Source: Rotaria macrura
Taxonomy: Eukaryota > Rotifera > Eurotatoria > Philodinida > Philodinidae
Reading direction: 5' to 3'
Assembly: GCA_900239685.1 (NCBI GenBank)
Contig: OENT01000328.1
Location: 62,001 to 126,000, forward strand
DNA: 64,000 nucleotides
The position numbers and the translations under genes were made by a program. This document shows positions 37,506-50,603 of this stretch, piece after piece (the stretch's first letter is position 1; the number at the start of each line of letters is the position of its first letter). The notes beneath the pieces were generated by a model. That model had not been told where the DNA came from and ran no database searches. It saw nothing but the letters and a program-made list of their open reading frames with translations.

Positions 37506-38821
37506 ATGACGAATATGTATTCATTCATAGCATATTTTCTCTTATTCTTCATCTTATCGTGTAAGGCTCATACACCAGGCACAGTTACGGTTGATACATT
37601 TACATTTGATAAGGTTCGACATCGATTTGATGTTGTTCTAGCTAAATTCGATGATAAATATCGTATGTATTCAAAAGAAAGTCTGCTTTACATTTTAATA
37701 TATCATGTTTTTTTAATGTTTAGCTTTTGGTGAGAAATATGATCAATTTAAGAAATTCGCTGAACATGTCGCCAATACAAAAAATCTTCTTGTTATTGAA
37801 ATTCCAATAACAGAATATGGAGAGAAAGAAAATCTAAAACTAGCTGAAGAATATGATGTTAAAAAAGCAGATTACCCGGTGTATAAGCTATTTATTCAAG
37901 GCAAAACAAAACCCATTGACTATACTGGTGATAAAACTGAAGATGATCTAAAACGCTTTCTTTCACAAAATACAAGTAAGTAATAAATAGAGATAGATTT
38001 TTATTGTTTTCTTTTTGTACACCAAGAAGTATTATTCTAGATCTTTGGTTTGGTTTACCTGGCACACTCGAAGAATTCGACTTCCTAGCTCGAGATTTCT
38101 TTTTAGCATCATCAAATAATGATGAAAATACACAAAAATCACTGTTAGAAACAGCACGAGAACAAACAAAAAAACTAGTCGATCCTAAAGAGCTAAAAAG
38201 GTTTGAAAAGATTCAACTCATATCGGTGAACAATATCGTCTATTTTCTATTATTTTAGTGGTGAATCGTATATAAAAATCATGGAAGCAGTTGTTAAACA
38301 AGGCAATGAATTTCTTAAACGTGAGGGAAGACGTGTGCAAAATCTTCTCAAGGGAAAAGTGAGTAGCAAATAACAAATTTTCCGTGCAAACTCAATGATG
38401 ATAAACGCCATGCTAATGCTGAAGGAAAGTCTTGATATCCATCAGAATTTTTTATTATGAATCTGTATTGTTACAAGCACGTATTATATGCTTCATTTGT
38501 TGAATATTTCGATATGGTTAGCCTTTATATATTGATTTATTCTGTTTAGAGTATGTAATACGTTATTATTTTGATACAAATTTGTAATAATCAATGGCGT
38601 TGAATCGATCAAGATTTTATTTCTTAATGAGCTAAACATCTCGAGTCTGAGAGTTTGCTTTGTTTCTGTATTTTTAATTCAATCTACTACTCAAATAATT
38701 AAACATTCTATTTAAGATAACCAATGAGAAGAAACAAGAATTGCAACATCGCGCAAATATACTTCTCTCATTCAAATCATTCAGTGAACCAGTCGACGCT
38801 GTGAACAATCAAGAACTGTAA
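37506..38821 (+). CDS. ERP29: ERp29/windbeutel, ER thioredoxin-like chaperone
   Basis: Five exons (37506-37662, 37724-37975, 38041-38200, 38259-38358, 38717-38821) join to 257 residues, against 261 in human ERp29. The protein starts with a signal peptide (about residues 1-24; MTNMYSFIAYFLLFF), then the thioredoxin-like domain with the family block KFDDKYPFGEKYDQF. It continues with the linker LWFGLPGTLEEFDF and the all-helical D domain (SGESYIKIMEAVVKQGNEF). It ends in NQEL, a KDEL-type ER-retention tail. As in other ERp29 proteins there is no CxxC, so it acts as a chaperone or escort in secretion, not as an oxidase. The start at 37506 is chosen over an upstream in-frame start because it gives a compact signal peptide. 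The exon 3 acceptor was chosen to keep phase. Confidence 0.92.
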
Positions 38822-39173
38822 CAATAAATATGAACAGTCCTTGCTTTTGTGATAAATTAGTTTTCAATGATACTTGAAAAAAATTATTGCTTTGATTCGG
38901 TGTGCATTATTGTGATTCGCAACGCAAAATTTCATTTAAGAAAAAGTCAAAACTAGCGACTATAACTGTCATTTGAATTTTTTACATGTTTCTGTTGCTT
39001 TTTGTCTTACAGCATCTTGCATAGTTTTCATATTCTTATATCTTGAATGCAATAAATAAATAAAAATATTAGATAAGAAAAACTGATAAAAATATTAACT
39101 TAATGATTTTATTCAATAGTGCATGATAGATAACAGGCATATGAAGAATTATATACTAGACATCTTTTAGATT

Positions 39174-40515
39174 ATGCCACTCTCATTTGATTGGCCTTTT
39201 CCTGACAGGCCATCAATATTTTATAAGGCAGCATCGACTCTAACGATTGGTCTTGTTGGATCATTTAGCAAATTTTGGATGAGTGAGTGAGAGAATAGAG
39301 ATAAATTCATGCAAACAACAATGCCCATGTCGATATGTGTGTTCATTTTTGTAGAATATGTAACATCCGTACGCATTGAAAATGGTAAGCATAGTTAGGG
39401 TATTGATTATAGAATTGATTTCAATGTTGTTTTGATTTTTAAAAAAAAAGGTGACATACTTCATCATGCTGTTCTAAATCGGGAACTAAATCGACCATTA
39501 ATTACTGTAGCTAATCATCACTCTTGTAAGATTATTTTAATGATTACCAGTATATGTACATCATTTACGTTGTCTATGTAGGTATGGATGATCCATTGTT
39601 GATCGGTATATAATACGGTAGTCTCTGTCCTTTGTGCTTGTTTGCTTTACGAATAATTGATTAAAAGTTTTAAGTTATCATTGTATATTTCGGTGCATGT
39701 ATATATTTTTCTAGGAGCCACAATGCCACTTCGTATTTTTTGGAATCGCCGTCGAATGCGTTGGTCATTGGGTGCTGATGATATTGTGTTCACCATGAAA
39801 AAACATCAATTATTTTTCAGCTTGGGTAAAACAATACCAGTAACACGAGGTGATGGTGTTTATCAGAGACCGATGGATTTCGCTCTCGAGCAACTAAATC
39901 AAGGTGGTTGGTTACATATATTTCCCGAAGGTTTAAATCTTGTTTGTAAATAAAACTTTTTTCATATTCATGTTGAATGTATTTTTCAGGAAAAGTTAAT
40001 TTAGCAAAAGAACCTATGAGACTGAAGTGGGGTGAGCTTTAAATTAAAACGTTTCTTTCTTTCTTTCTGATCAAAAATAGCATTTATTCAGGCGTTGGTA
40101 GACTTATTGCTGAAGCCAATGTATGTCCAATAGTTGTTCCACTCTATCATCTTGGTAAGAAGTTTGTGATGAAATTGTTTTATCGTAAAAGTGAATATAA
40201 AATACAATTAGGAATGGATTCGGTGTTGCCTAATGAAGAACCTTATATACTTCAGATGGGGAAAAAAGTGAGTGTTTATGTTGGTGAACCATTAGTCTTT
40301 GATGAACTAGTACAAAAAATGAAACAAGAAAATCGATCATTGGTGTGTAGTAATATACTATTATATATAACAATCTATTGTTTTGTTCTTTCTAGCAAGA
40401 AATACGTAAAGCAGTAACTGATATAATTCAAGATGAATTCGCTAAACTTAAAGTGAAATGTGAAGAATTGCATCGACAACATCTAACCAGTGATTATTCC
40501 TGGTCAAAAGCATGA
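39174..40515 (+). CDS. TAFAZZIN: Tafazzin, mitochondrial cardiolipin transacylase
   Basis: Nine short exons (39174-39282, 39355-39384, 39451-39525, 39582-39605, 39715-39930, 39990-40031, 40092-40154, 40212-40342, 40396-40515) sum to 269 residues, the length of the usual human isoform (262). The start MPLSFDWPFPDRPS matches the tafazzin N-terminus. The acyltransferase motif HX4D (NHHSCMDD, H69 and D74) and the FPEG motif (149-152) are intact, as are the motifs PVTRGDGVYQ and CPIVVPLYHLG. Tafazzin exchanges acyl chains between phospholipids and cardiolipin in the inner mitochondrial membrane. The HX4D motif is split by an intron, and exon 4 has only 24 nt. It starts 352 bp after the ERp29 stop on the same strand; no functional link is implied. 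Confidence 0.94.
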
Positions 40516-43423
40516 CGAAATATCAAATTTTTAGTACTTTCATTGTTTTGTTTTTGTTCCTCTAATTTTTACGAGTACAACTCGGACAGAACGATCAAGA
40601 TTTTGTAGCTCACTTTTCTTAGAAAATTTTACATCACAAAAGTCAAATGATTTAAATCAAAAAGAATACGAGTGCTTTCAATATACATGCTATTGATGTC
40701 AACAAAGTTCGACTTAGATCAAATTATTGCAAACATGTTTGAATTTGCGACTATGTTAATTGATCTAACAGCCGTGTTACTTTGCATAGGACAGCTAAGA
40801 AATAAGGATTACATGAACATCTTGATTTCCTTGAAATTTAAAAGTTATTTTTATAGATTTATAAAATAGAATGCTTGATCTTTGAGGAAGAGAGAGAGAG
40901 AGAGCTTGGTTTTCTACTATACTTTTTCAAATCCACTCTACATTCGTATTACATGCAATGCTTTGATTGTGTGCGACAAATGTATTTCATTCAGATGATG
41001 CTATTGCATCAATCATTCTTATTTCAATTCGTGTTTGGAATCGTTGATAGTGCCAGAAGCCAAAATCAATTCTTCTGAATACTGTTCGCAACGATCGTGT
41101 GTGCACTTGTAGCGAATCATAATTACTGAATAAGAAAAAGTCATTCATTCGAATAAAGCTTCTTTGTTCGCATCACCATGACTATATATACTTATATACG
41201 TATATATATATGCTATACTATAGAATGACAGTAAGAATCCCCATGATTGACCAAAGTTAATCGAAGAAAAGAACTTTATATATACGAAACAAGAAGTGAT
41301 GATCGATGTGTGCAATAGCTATTCAATTGAAAGTCAATCATCAGTTTCAAGTATATTTCTGTTAGAGTGACACCTCGATCTTTGACAACCGATGAAACAA
41401 TGTTTACTTACTTTAATTCAAGTTGTTTTTGATATTTTCCGTGATTTTCATAATACTGCGCAAAATATTTTATAGAGGCCCTTCAGCAAATAGATGAAAA
41501 CTTTTGAGCTCGATACCATAAAGCAAGTAACAAAGATAGTAATGTTTTCTTCGTCCAGTAATAGTGTATTAATTAAATCTCACGGGTAAGCATAGTTTTT
41601 GAGAATTCGAATATGGATTAGTAATGAAGTGCTTTTGAAGTCATTTTTCTAAAAAGATCGGATGATTCCCCATTGCCGAATAGTAATAGAAAATTAATTA
41701 TAGGATTTCCAAAGATGAAATCAATAGAGATGATCCAGGACATGATTCAACTTTATGAATAATATATGTGACATTTATTGAAGAGGAGAAAATCATGAAG
41801 TTTTTTACAACATATATTCTCGAGACATTTCAATGAATAAATGTTATTTTTCATACTATTCAAAAATTTTAGGTGTAAGCATTCATATGAAAATTATGTT
41901 TGGCAATATGAAACACTGCATGGGAGGGCGGAGAGTTATCAACAATGAACTAATCAATTCAAAAACAAGAGTTTTAAAATCGCCGATTGAGAAATCATCT
42001 CTTAAGAATTGATGGAAACACTTTAGAAATAAACTTAGTATTGGTTCTCAAGAAATGTCCAATAGCACCAACGCTAATCATATTTCTTATGTCAGCATGC
42101 AAACCAAAACTCAGTTTACGAAAACATCGGCATTGGTATCGATACAAATTTCGATAAAAATCATTGTTGGGAACAGTCTAAATTATCTAGTTTCGAAATC
42201 GATTGTCATTTTTGTGTCTAAAGTTCTCGTCCACAAACTCATAATTCAATATTGAATAGATTCTGGAAAAAATATATTCACTGGTCGTTTTCAGAATATG
42301 CATCTAAAATTCTTTGTTTAGTAAAATGTATCTTATGGTTTCTTTTTTTGTGAATGTCAAACTGAACTTTGTAAAAACTAACATCGAATGCATACATGTT
42401 TAGAAAGTTCGTTTTCATATCTCAGAGCTGATGAAAGCCTGAATAGTTCTTAGGAGTTATCAATGGTTTAGATGAACAAAGGATGTACTTCAATCGTGTT
42501 TGTTAGTTCTATAGGGAGGTGTTCATTTTCAAAGAAAATAACAAACATCGATCAATAGATGTTCTACGGACGATAAGATTCCTTATTCATCGATTATTAT
42601 TTCAAAGAATATTGACTGTTTTGATGCAGGAATTCAATAGATTTTCAGATAGTGAACGTAGCTTCGATAGACTAGAAATAGTTGTTAGTAGTCAAATGAT
42701 GTGTGTGTCGTTAATGACTGCTTGCTGTTTCTCTATTTTAATAAAAACAACAAATACGAAGAATACAAGAAACGAAGGATTGATTTTGAAGGCGTAGGTT
42801 AGAATAACATTCAAACATAACAACGCATTGGACATATGAATTCTGCATTATTTGTACAGTAAATAAACATGTCACACTCTTCAACAATAAAAAAAATCGG
42901 ATTTCGTATTCATCAAAATTCTAACAAAACACTAGAGAAAGGAGTCTACTCCTTTTCAAATTCGTCGAGCAAATTAAAAGCAACTAAAAATCAAGGCTCT
43001 TCTTAAATGCCGACATAATATTAATGCTGAAATAGTAGATAACGTTATTGATAGCAATTCAAATTAAAGGATTCAACTGTTGTAAAGTGATCGACTATTC
43101 AAAATTGGTAAAATTTCTTGACAGAAACCTCAACAACAAAAAAATAATATCTATGCTAAACGCAAGTTTTTCATTTAGTTAGAAAAATTTCTCCGGCATT
43201 CATCAATAAACTACTCTTTTTTTTCTTTTCTCTTTCTAACATTTTTTTAGCACTTCGACGTTTGTTTGTTTTTTGTTTACACATGAAATAAATTTTTCTT
43301 CTGTCTCTTTGTTTCACTCGTTTGCCAACTAATGAAACCACTTTACGTTATACATTCACACTACTTTCAATAATGTACAATCAATTGCTCACGAACAGTG
43401 AACACTAAAAAAGACTGAAGGCA
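40516..43423. other. Intergenic DNA, nothing firm
   Basis: Only short frames (longest about 92 codons, near 42.5-42.8 kb) without motifs or matching splice neighbours. A dinucleotide GA run (GAGAGAGAGAGAGA) lies near 40889-40902, and TATATA-rich sequence lies near 41185-41215. No element ends are seen. Confidence 0.45.
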
Positions 43424-44597
43424 ATGACGCTGACAGCTAGGGCAACAACAACGAGTAATGCTCGTGGTCAAAGGCAACGACTCATCCTGCCACGTACCAA
43501 TCAATCCAATGAACTTGATGTTGATTACATTCGAGTTCTCAAGGTTTTTACATCACTTTTTTTATCCTGATGAGAGCATAAGCGAAGCAGTTAGATAAAT
43601 ATAAAAAGTTCTTCGATGTGATAATACGCAAGCGAAAGTATGAAATTTTTTTCTATCAACTAATTTTATCGTGCTCTAATATTTTCTAAATTAAACAAAA
43701 AATAATTTGTCATGATTATATAGCTATTACGAATATACACGCATCTTTCTAAAGACTTCTCTTTTCTGAAACCATGCATAAACTCAAAGATAGATACTGG
43801 CATTCTCTTCGTCTGAACGAATGATGTTTCCTATGAGCTCTATTTCATTTTAGAAGTTTTATGCTTTCCTCGCCGAATCTACCACACAAGTTTTAAAGAA
43901 ATCCCAATACTCTATTTGAATATGAAATTGATTGTCTTTGAATATTGAGTATAGTGCAGTTCCATTTTTAATGAGTACATCTTTCGAGTATTTGACAAGA
44001 ATCATGTTTATGCTAGTCTGATGGGATCGAACTTTTTGTCAAAGATCAAACATAACTATTAATCTTGAAGAAATATTCAGATAAAATAAAGATTTAACAA
44101 ACATAAGGATCAGTCGTTATAATTAAGAAATACGAATGACATGTAACATTATTTTTCTTTCCTTGTTCAATCTATATATATTTCAGGTGATCGACGAAGG
44201 CCGCCGACAGCGAAATACGGTTCCACCAATAACAGAAAAGACTCCCCGTAAGTCTAATACTATGAAACAAAAGAAGTCCGATGCATACTTTCAATTATCA
44301 TCCTCGTTAACACCAGTTGGACAAGAGGCCATGTTAAAATCCTATGAAGATAAACTTGTTTGTCATTTAACTAGTGTCTATTCATCAAAACGTATCAGCA
44401 ATGTCTTACCACGTCTTCATACTGCTACGTATCGTCATCAATTACCGATAATAAAAAATTCGTCACGCAATCATTTGGATGACATTCATCAAGCTCAACA
44501 TTTAATTGATAATATTATTAATGATGATGCTCACAAGGACGAAATGCTCTTTGATTATGTTAGATGGCAACAGCGATGGACAACAAATTTTGTTTGA
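43424..44597 (+). CDS. Small basic protein of unknown function (two exons)
   Basis: Exon 1 (43424-43543, 40 codons from ATG) ends at AAG/GTTTTT, and exon 2 (44187-44597) begins after a TATATTTCAG acceptor; together they encode 176 residues in phase 0. The intron is 643 bp. The N-terminal half is basic and low in hydrophobics (GQRQRLILPRTNQ; VIDEGRRQRNTVPPITEK). The second half is mixed helical, rich in His and Asp, and ends DYVRWQQRWTTNFV. No signal peptide or membrane segment is seen. AATAAA lies at 44621, 24 bp after the stop, which supports it as a real transcript. I do not recognise the family; it could be a cilium- or microtubule-associated small protein, but that is a guess. Confidence 0.65.
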
Positions 44598-45804
44598 TGT
44601 ATAATGTTTTACGCGTGTATAATAAAAAGAAACTCTTCGTTTCACTTTTTATCTCGCATAGTATATACATCTCTTTATTTATCGTCCAATCACCTTTCTA
44701 TCTATGTAATATATCAAATTATTGCACAAAATGATATTGAAATTCCCTAAAGACTTTCGAGCATGACATGACTTATATAGAACAATAAAGAAATTTGTGT
44801 GTTCGATTATTTTCATATAGTTTACTTCAAATTTCAGCATTTTCCTAAACGTTAGAGTTTATGATTTCAACGGACATCTAACATTGTTTTTTTTATGAAA
44901 CACATCTATGAGACAATCAAAAATAATAATAATACAATTGATTACCGTCGCTTATCATATCTTAGATTAATTGGGCGCAAATTGCTTTACTTTTCATTTA
45001 AGATTTATGTTGTCTACAACAGTAGAATACAAACAGTTATATGAACTTGTTAAGAACAACTGGCTCAATGATGCGTACTCATCTATCTTCATATGATTTA
45101 ACATAATCTATGATTGACCTAGGCAATTAGCATTTATTATTTTTCGATGTACCCAAGTTTTGAAAGATCTGATGAATTCTTCAGAGAGAAATTCATTATA
45201 TTTCATATAAAAAATTTTCTTCTTGCTCTATAACCGTCCACTTCTATATCTTTGCTAAGTTTGAGCTCAATAAATTGCGTTACGATCTAAATGAATAAAG
45301 AATGTGGTTATAAACTGTTAAAAGATCGACAAATATATCAACAATCCCGAATTTCTCTACTGGATATTTATCAATCAACGAAATCGAACGCAATATCTTT
45401 ACTTCCACTCCGATACACACTTGTAGATCGATTCATCAAAGTTGAAGAGTGTTTGAGATTATTCGTCTTACATGCGTAAGAGATATTGTAGACAAAAAAA
45501 AACAAAATAATGAAATGTTCTTTAGTGACTATGTCAACTGATTCTTTCGAGTTTTGTTTCTTTCTGTTGGATAAATGTATTGAATTTCGATAATTTAATA
45601 GACAGAATCAATCAAGATTCTTTCTAAAATGGCATAAACATATGTATTGTTATTCATCAATGACAACAGTCATATCGAAAATAATGAAAATTTATTTTCT
45701 TTAAGAAAATCTTCTCATGTTGACAATGTATTAATAAATTTTACTATAAATGGAAGACAAAAAAGACCTATGTAATTGACTACAACGAAGCAACATCTCC
45801 TCTA
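44598..45804. other. Convergent spacer between the small gene and POP1
   Basis: Both flanking genes end here. A 62-codon frame near 45.3 kb (MNKECGYKLLKDRQI) lacks motifs. No other feature is seen. Confidence 0.45.
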
Positions 45805-45889
45805 CTATAAGTCTAATGATGCTAATCGATAGTATTGCGATTTTGTTGTTCTTATTAATACAAATGGGTTTTTTTTTCCATGATTTTTC

Positions 45890-45920
<31 letters not shown>

Positions 45921-48900
45921 GCAAAACAGTCAATAAACCACCCATAGCTATAAAACCTTTTCCTGTGCAGCATGCTTTGGAAAATTGAAATGCTCCACTG
46001 ATAACAGCACCTAATAATTTTCGATCACAGTCATGAATGATGGCTTGTTCACTATTATTCCCTCGTTGTTCGATTAATTTAACCATTGCTTTACCTCTTT
46101 GATAGGACTGCTTAGCTTTTCTCATTTTTCGTTCTTCTATTCGAGCACGATCACTGTGTCGAGATTCTACTATAGGCTTTTTATTATTCTTCAAATCGTC
46201 GACAGTCGGTAGATAAATCAATGTTGTATTGTCGATTGTACCTTTTTTTCCTTTGATACTAATGCGAATTGGTACTAGGGAATGTAAATGTTGACGAAGA
46301 TTCTCTATTGAAAGATGACGTCGATCACGCAAAACATAAAATCGAATAGACTCCAGCATAGTATTCGATGAATCGTATTCAACTGCCCAATCATGCACTA
46401 TGTTTGACCATAGTGGACGAAATGGACTTGTAATTCCATGAAGAAAAAAGTTCGGACGTTTCGATGGCGGACATTTCGAGAAATATGCTAATTTTTCACA
46501 TTCAACTTTTCTTGCCCAATCAATACCAGCATCAGTATCAGGATATTCTTGTGGAAACTGAAATTCTCCTTGAAAACAAGTCTTGAATACTATAGATAAA
46601 TGATTTTAATCGCTTATTTACCAGTTTCATGAGCAACTAATGAAAGTTCCTTTTGACCAATAGGTCTAGCACCACCATAAACAAGTGAAATCCAAAATAT
46701 TTGTGCCCATTCATTAGGTAAAATGATATCCCAACCACTGCCGAAGTCATTGTGATTTTGCTGATGTTTGGCTATGGGCGATAGAAGATCATGATGATGA
46801 ATAAATACAAGTGGGATTTGTGATTCTTCTTCATGTAGTTGTAATTCATTATCTGAAGTAAAGATGACAACACTACGCTGTATAGTCAATGAATTCCAAG
46901 GGCTCTATCGGATGAAATATGACCGTCCATCATTTGAAATGACATGTTCATCATGCTCCAAAAAGATTCATAGAGCATCAAATCGTAAACAGGAAGTTCT
47001 ATGAATATTAAATTTTAACACCCGAAAGAGCCCATATACTAATGGACGACTACTATAGCAAATATTCGTAGAATGACCGACTACATTGACTCAATACGTG
47101 TATCTTTAAGTGAATATTTAAGAAATTCCTGTGATCTTCATGTCCTAATGTCAACTATTTTTCGCTATCGTTTCTTTCATTCTAAAATAATTAGTATCTT
47201 ATATACATAAGTTCTATGATTCTTGGCAAAGATCAAAATAGTTAATTAAGCGAATATCTTAGAAGGTGGCAAATTTTTCGATTCCTATGGATAGATAAAT
47301 ATTAAAATCATGATAAACACTGATTGACTGTCGATGTTTCCATCAGGGTGTAAGAGTATAATTATGTCTCGTCATTTGATGCGGACAAACTGTATCTTTA
47401 AAAAAATCTTTAAAAACATTCTGTGCGACTTTTTTTTACTCTTGTAAGAGAGAATGAGTAAGAGCTTTTGCAAATATTACACTTCATTCGTTATAAGCTT
47501 CCAATGTAAAGTATTCAGTGAAGTTATTGAATGTAGTTTTATCAAATTAAATATGAAATGATTTTATCGTTTGAAAACTACCTCTTTCACATATTCCTAT
47601 TAATACTTGTACGTATCGGAGAGTGAATTTTATTTATTTTCGTTATTTTACTGAAATACATGGATATCAAATGATTGGGTCTGAAAGTTTCATTATTCTA
47701 AAGTAGAAATTATTTTTCATTAAATAAAAGAGTGCTTATCGTAAATCTATTATACGTCTTGATCTTTAAGAATCCGCTCATCAATCATTGTGACTATGAT
47801 GGATTTCCATACAGGAGAGCATCACTAGATATACTGATAAACGTTAATAGTATGCAACTTCTAAGAAAATTGTACAGTAGAATTTCTGGAAACTAACTCA
47901 GCACATCTCACATTAAAGAGCTTAGAGAAAATCCTAGTACTCTTCATAGCCCTTAAATTTTTAATCTAGATGCCTTTTAAAATAATGGATGGTCATCTTA
48001 TACAGCAAAGTTCTTTACTATCAGCTATTGATTTCGATCGAATAAGATTGATTTGATAAGTGGCTAGTTTATGTTCACAACAATGAGTACGATATTTTTC
48101 AATCCATAAAGGTGAACTAGCCAAATCAATAGATAACGGTGGAAATGATTCAGATTTCACAACATCTTAAAGACAAGATAAACATACATCATCTGCTTTC
48201 AACACATAACAATCAATGAAGGATACTTGTTTTCGAATATATCGATGACTTGGGTTTTACAGGCGTAAAAACACGTGGGTCACGTACAACAAGTGCAACA
48301 ATACGATTAGGCATCATCGTCGATGTGTTGCCAATATCACTATTCCAAAATTGTAATTGTTGCCGGTGTATGTCAATAGAATGAGCTTCCGATGACCACC
48401 AAGCGCAAGGTGCAGTTTTTCTTTCCATAACATCACCAGGTAGTAGACTAGGATGAAGCACATGTTTAAGAATAGCCATTGAAAGTGGCCCTATCAGACG
48501 AAATCGAGCTAGTTGTTGCTGATCTCGTAATAACGTAACAGTGGTCGGTTGTTGTTCATCATTGTTCTTCTGCTTTTTGGTCGGAGGGCCATCAGTTGAA
48601 ACGGATGATGAATTATCAAACAATGAAACGAGTATTTGTGCAAGAGAATCATACGATGCTGGATGACACCAAAGCCAAAGTTTGCGTCTTTTATTATTGG
48701 ATGGCATCCATATAAAACTAATCGGTGTTAAACATTCTTGTGTATTAGGTTTATAAATAAGACATTGGCCTTCGAATTGTCCACCAAGATACATTTTTGC
48801 TTTTGGTGTTAAATGTGTGCTGGAGGAAGAGAATAGTGGTTGTATCTTCTCAAGAATGTCACTTTCAGTACCTTCAAGTTGAATACATCCGTAATAGGAC

Positions 48901-49503
48901 ATGTCCTAAAAAGAAATAAACATCGATTGAAGATGAGCCATAACATTAAAAAGAAATACAACAAACTAGATAATAACTTACATGAATTAAACATCGTTCT
49001 CGTAATGATTTATATGTTGGTCGAATACATTTTGTATTTGACTTTTCAGCAAGACGACAATTCCATAATGTAGTCATGTGGAAACGTTTTGCATGCCATA
49101 TATGAGTCTTTAGCCATTTTACAGTTCGTTGACGATTTATGTACGATGAAAGTAAATTGTGAGGTCGACGACGGTAGCGACGAGATGGTCGTTTTATTTT
49201 CGCTGAACCCTTTAAAAATCCGAAAAATGAAGTTATCATTGAAATAAAATGAATAGTACATGTTCGGAATTCATTTACTGTTTTAGGGTCGGCTAATGGA
49301 CGTAGTGAACGTGGTAAACGTTTAATATTGTAACTTGCTGCTCGACGACGCATGTAACGTGGAAGAATTTGTAAAGCAGTTCGATGTTTATCTTGACGAT
49401 GACCAAGTTCATAGAGAAGTGACTGTAGTTCCTGAGCTCGAGCATGTGCCAAATCAGCAACATGAACCACTAGAGAAACGAAATAATCAGTGAACATGTA
49501 CAA
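45805..49503 (-). CDS. POP1: POP1, core subunit of RNase P and RNase MRP
   Basis: Six minus-strand exons are seen: about 49503-49260, 49202-48982, 48905-48227, 48165-48019, 46877-46622, 46589-45805. The N-terminal POP1 domain is clear (LPRYMRRRAASYNIKRLPR, then THIWHAKRFHM and LIHDMSYYGCIQLEG). So are the central FRLIGPLSMAILKHVL, the POPLD domain (GSGWDIILPNEWAQIFWISL) and the C-terminal fold (LLGAVISGAFQFSKACCTGKG). POP1 binds the RNA of both ribozymes, so it serves tRNA 5' maturation and rRNA processing in the nucleolus. All but one junction are in phase. Between 48019 and 46877 the phases differ by one, so a short exon or a non-canonical donor in this 1.1-kb intron is missed, or there is a lesion. 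The true start may lie upstream, because TTTCGTTTCTCTAG at 49470 looks like an acceptor. A polyglutamine tract of about 11 residues lies near the C-terminus. Confidence 0.85.
45891..45921. repeat. GTT/CAA microsatellite encoding polyglutamine in POP1
   Basis: On the + strand about ten GTT units; on the coding strand CAA repeats plus a CAG give about 11 glutamines just before KNHGKKNPF. It falls in a loop of the C-terminal domain where the human protein has SSQPAAQ, so length changes may be tolerated. Confidence 0.8.
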
Positions 49504-50603
49504 AGATATTTTTGTGGCTTGATAGTTATGTTGCTTAGTTTGTTGTTGAATGAATTATCGTGCAATCATAGTTTCAAGATTTCGAGATTATTGCCAGCAA
49601 ATATTTCATCCGATTTCTTCGCATATGTAAACGTAATTTCCTCTTCGTATCAAGAATGTTTAATTCTGATTAATCCTGCTCGAATAAGTACATATGAATG
49701 CAAATAGAAACTGTCTAGATAGTACTGATTTGGTCATATAAAAGGATATGAAATTGATCGACTACATATATCGGGATGGATCCCATATTGAGCATCTAGT
49801 TCAACATAATAGTAGTTATAGAAATATATCTGTCTGACGTAATAGACTGAAAAGTTGACGACTCTCATACAATAACAATAATGTTTCTAAAGAGTAAATA
49901 GTTACGGGTATAGTTTGAATGCTCAATGAATTAAAGTTAAGTAAAAATTTGCCCACGTCTAATTATATCCAAGTTTTTAGTCAGAAATATACAAGAAATG
50001 AATAAAGATTGATAAAAATTTCCTCAGACAATATGCAGACACAAGAAAATCATACCATGCACATTTTTATGTTTAACCAATTTTTTTCAAATAAAGCCTG
50101 AAAATGAAGTTGCCTGTGTGAAATAATCTCTATAATTAATCTTTAAGATATCCAGAAAATTAGACACCATCATATACTATTAATCTAGCTATTGTCATTT
50201 CTAGTCTATCACTCTTTTGACTATATTGTATTGGACATAAATCGATAAAATAATCTCCCTACGATTATTCTGATGATCTCGATAAGATGAGCTATATTCG
50301 TATAATTAAACTCATTTTCATTCCACCTACATTCTGGTGTCGAAATAATATTGTTTTCAGTAGTCATTCGTATCTGAAACAACATTAAAATATGAATCGA
50401 CAATTGTTTCATGGACATCCTCTCTCGGATTTCTATACAAAAATGAACAGTGATAACAGACATATAAAAACAGAACAAAATTCAATGTTATTATTTAAAA
50501 ATGGAACAGATTTCCAGGACATTATGCAATTCAAATTTCCATCATATTATTTCCTAAAAGTAGGCAAAACAAATTAATATTAGTATAGTTTCTTTATTTT
50601 ATT
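49504..50603. other. Spacer between SNRPA1 and POP1 (both minus strand)
   Basis: About 1.1 kb that should hold the POP1 promoter and possibly a missed POP1 first exon. No exon with a matching donor could be singled out. Confidence 0.4.
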
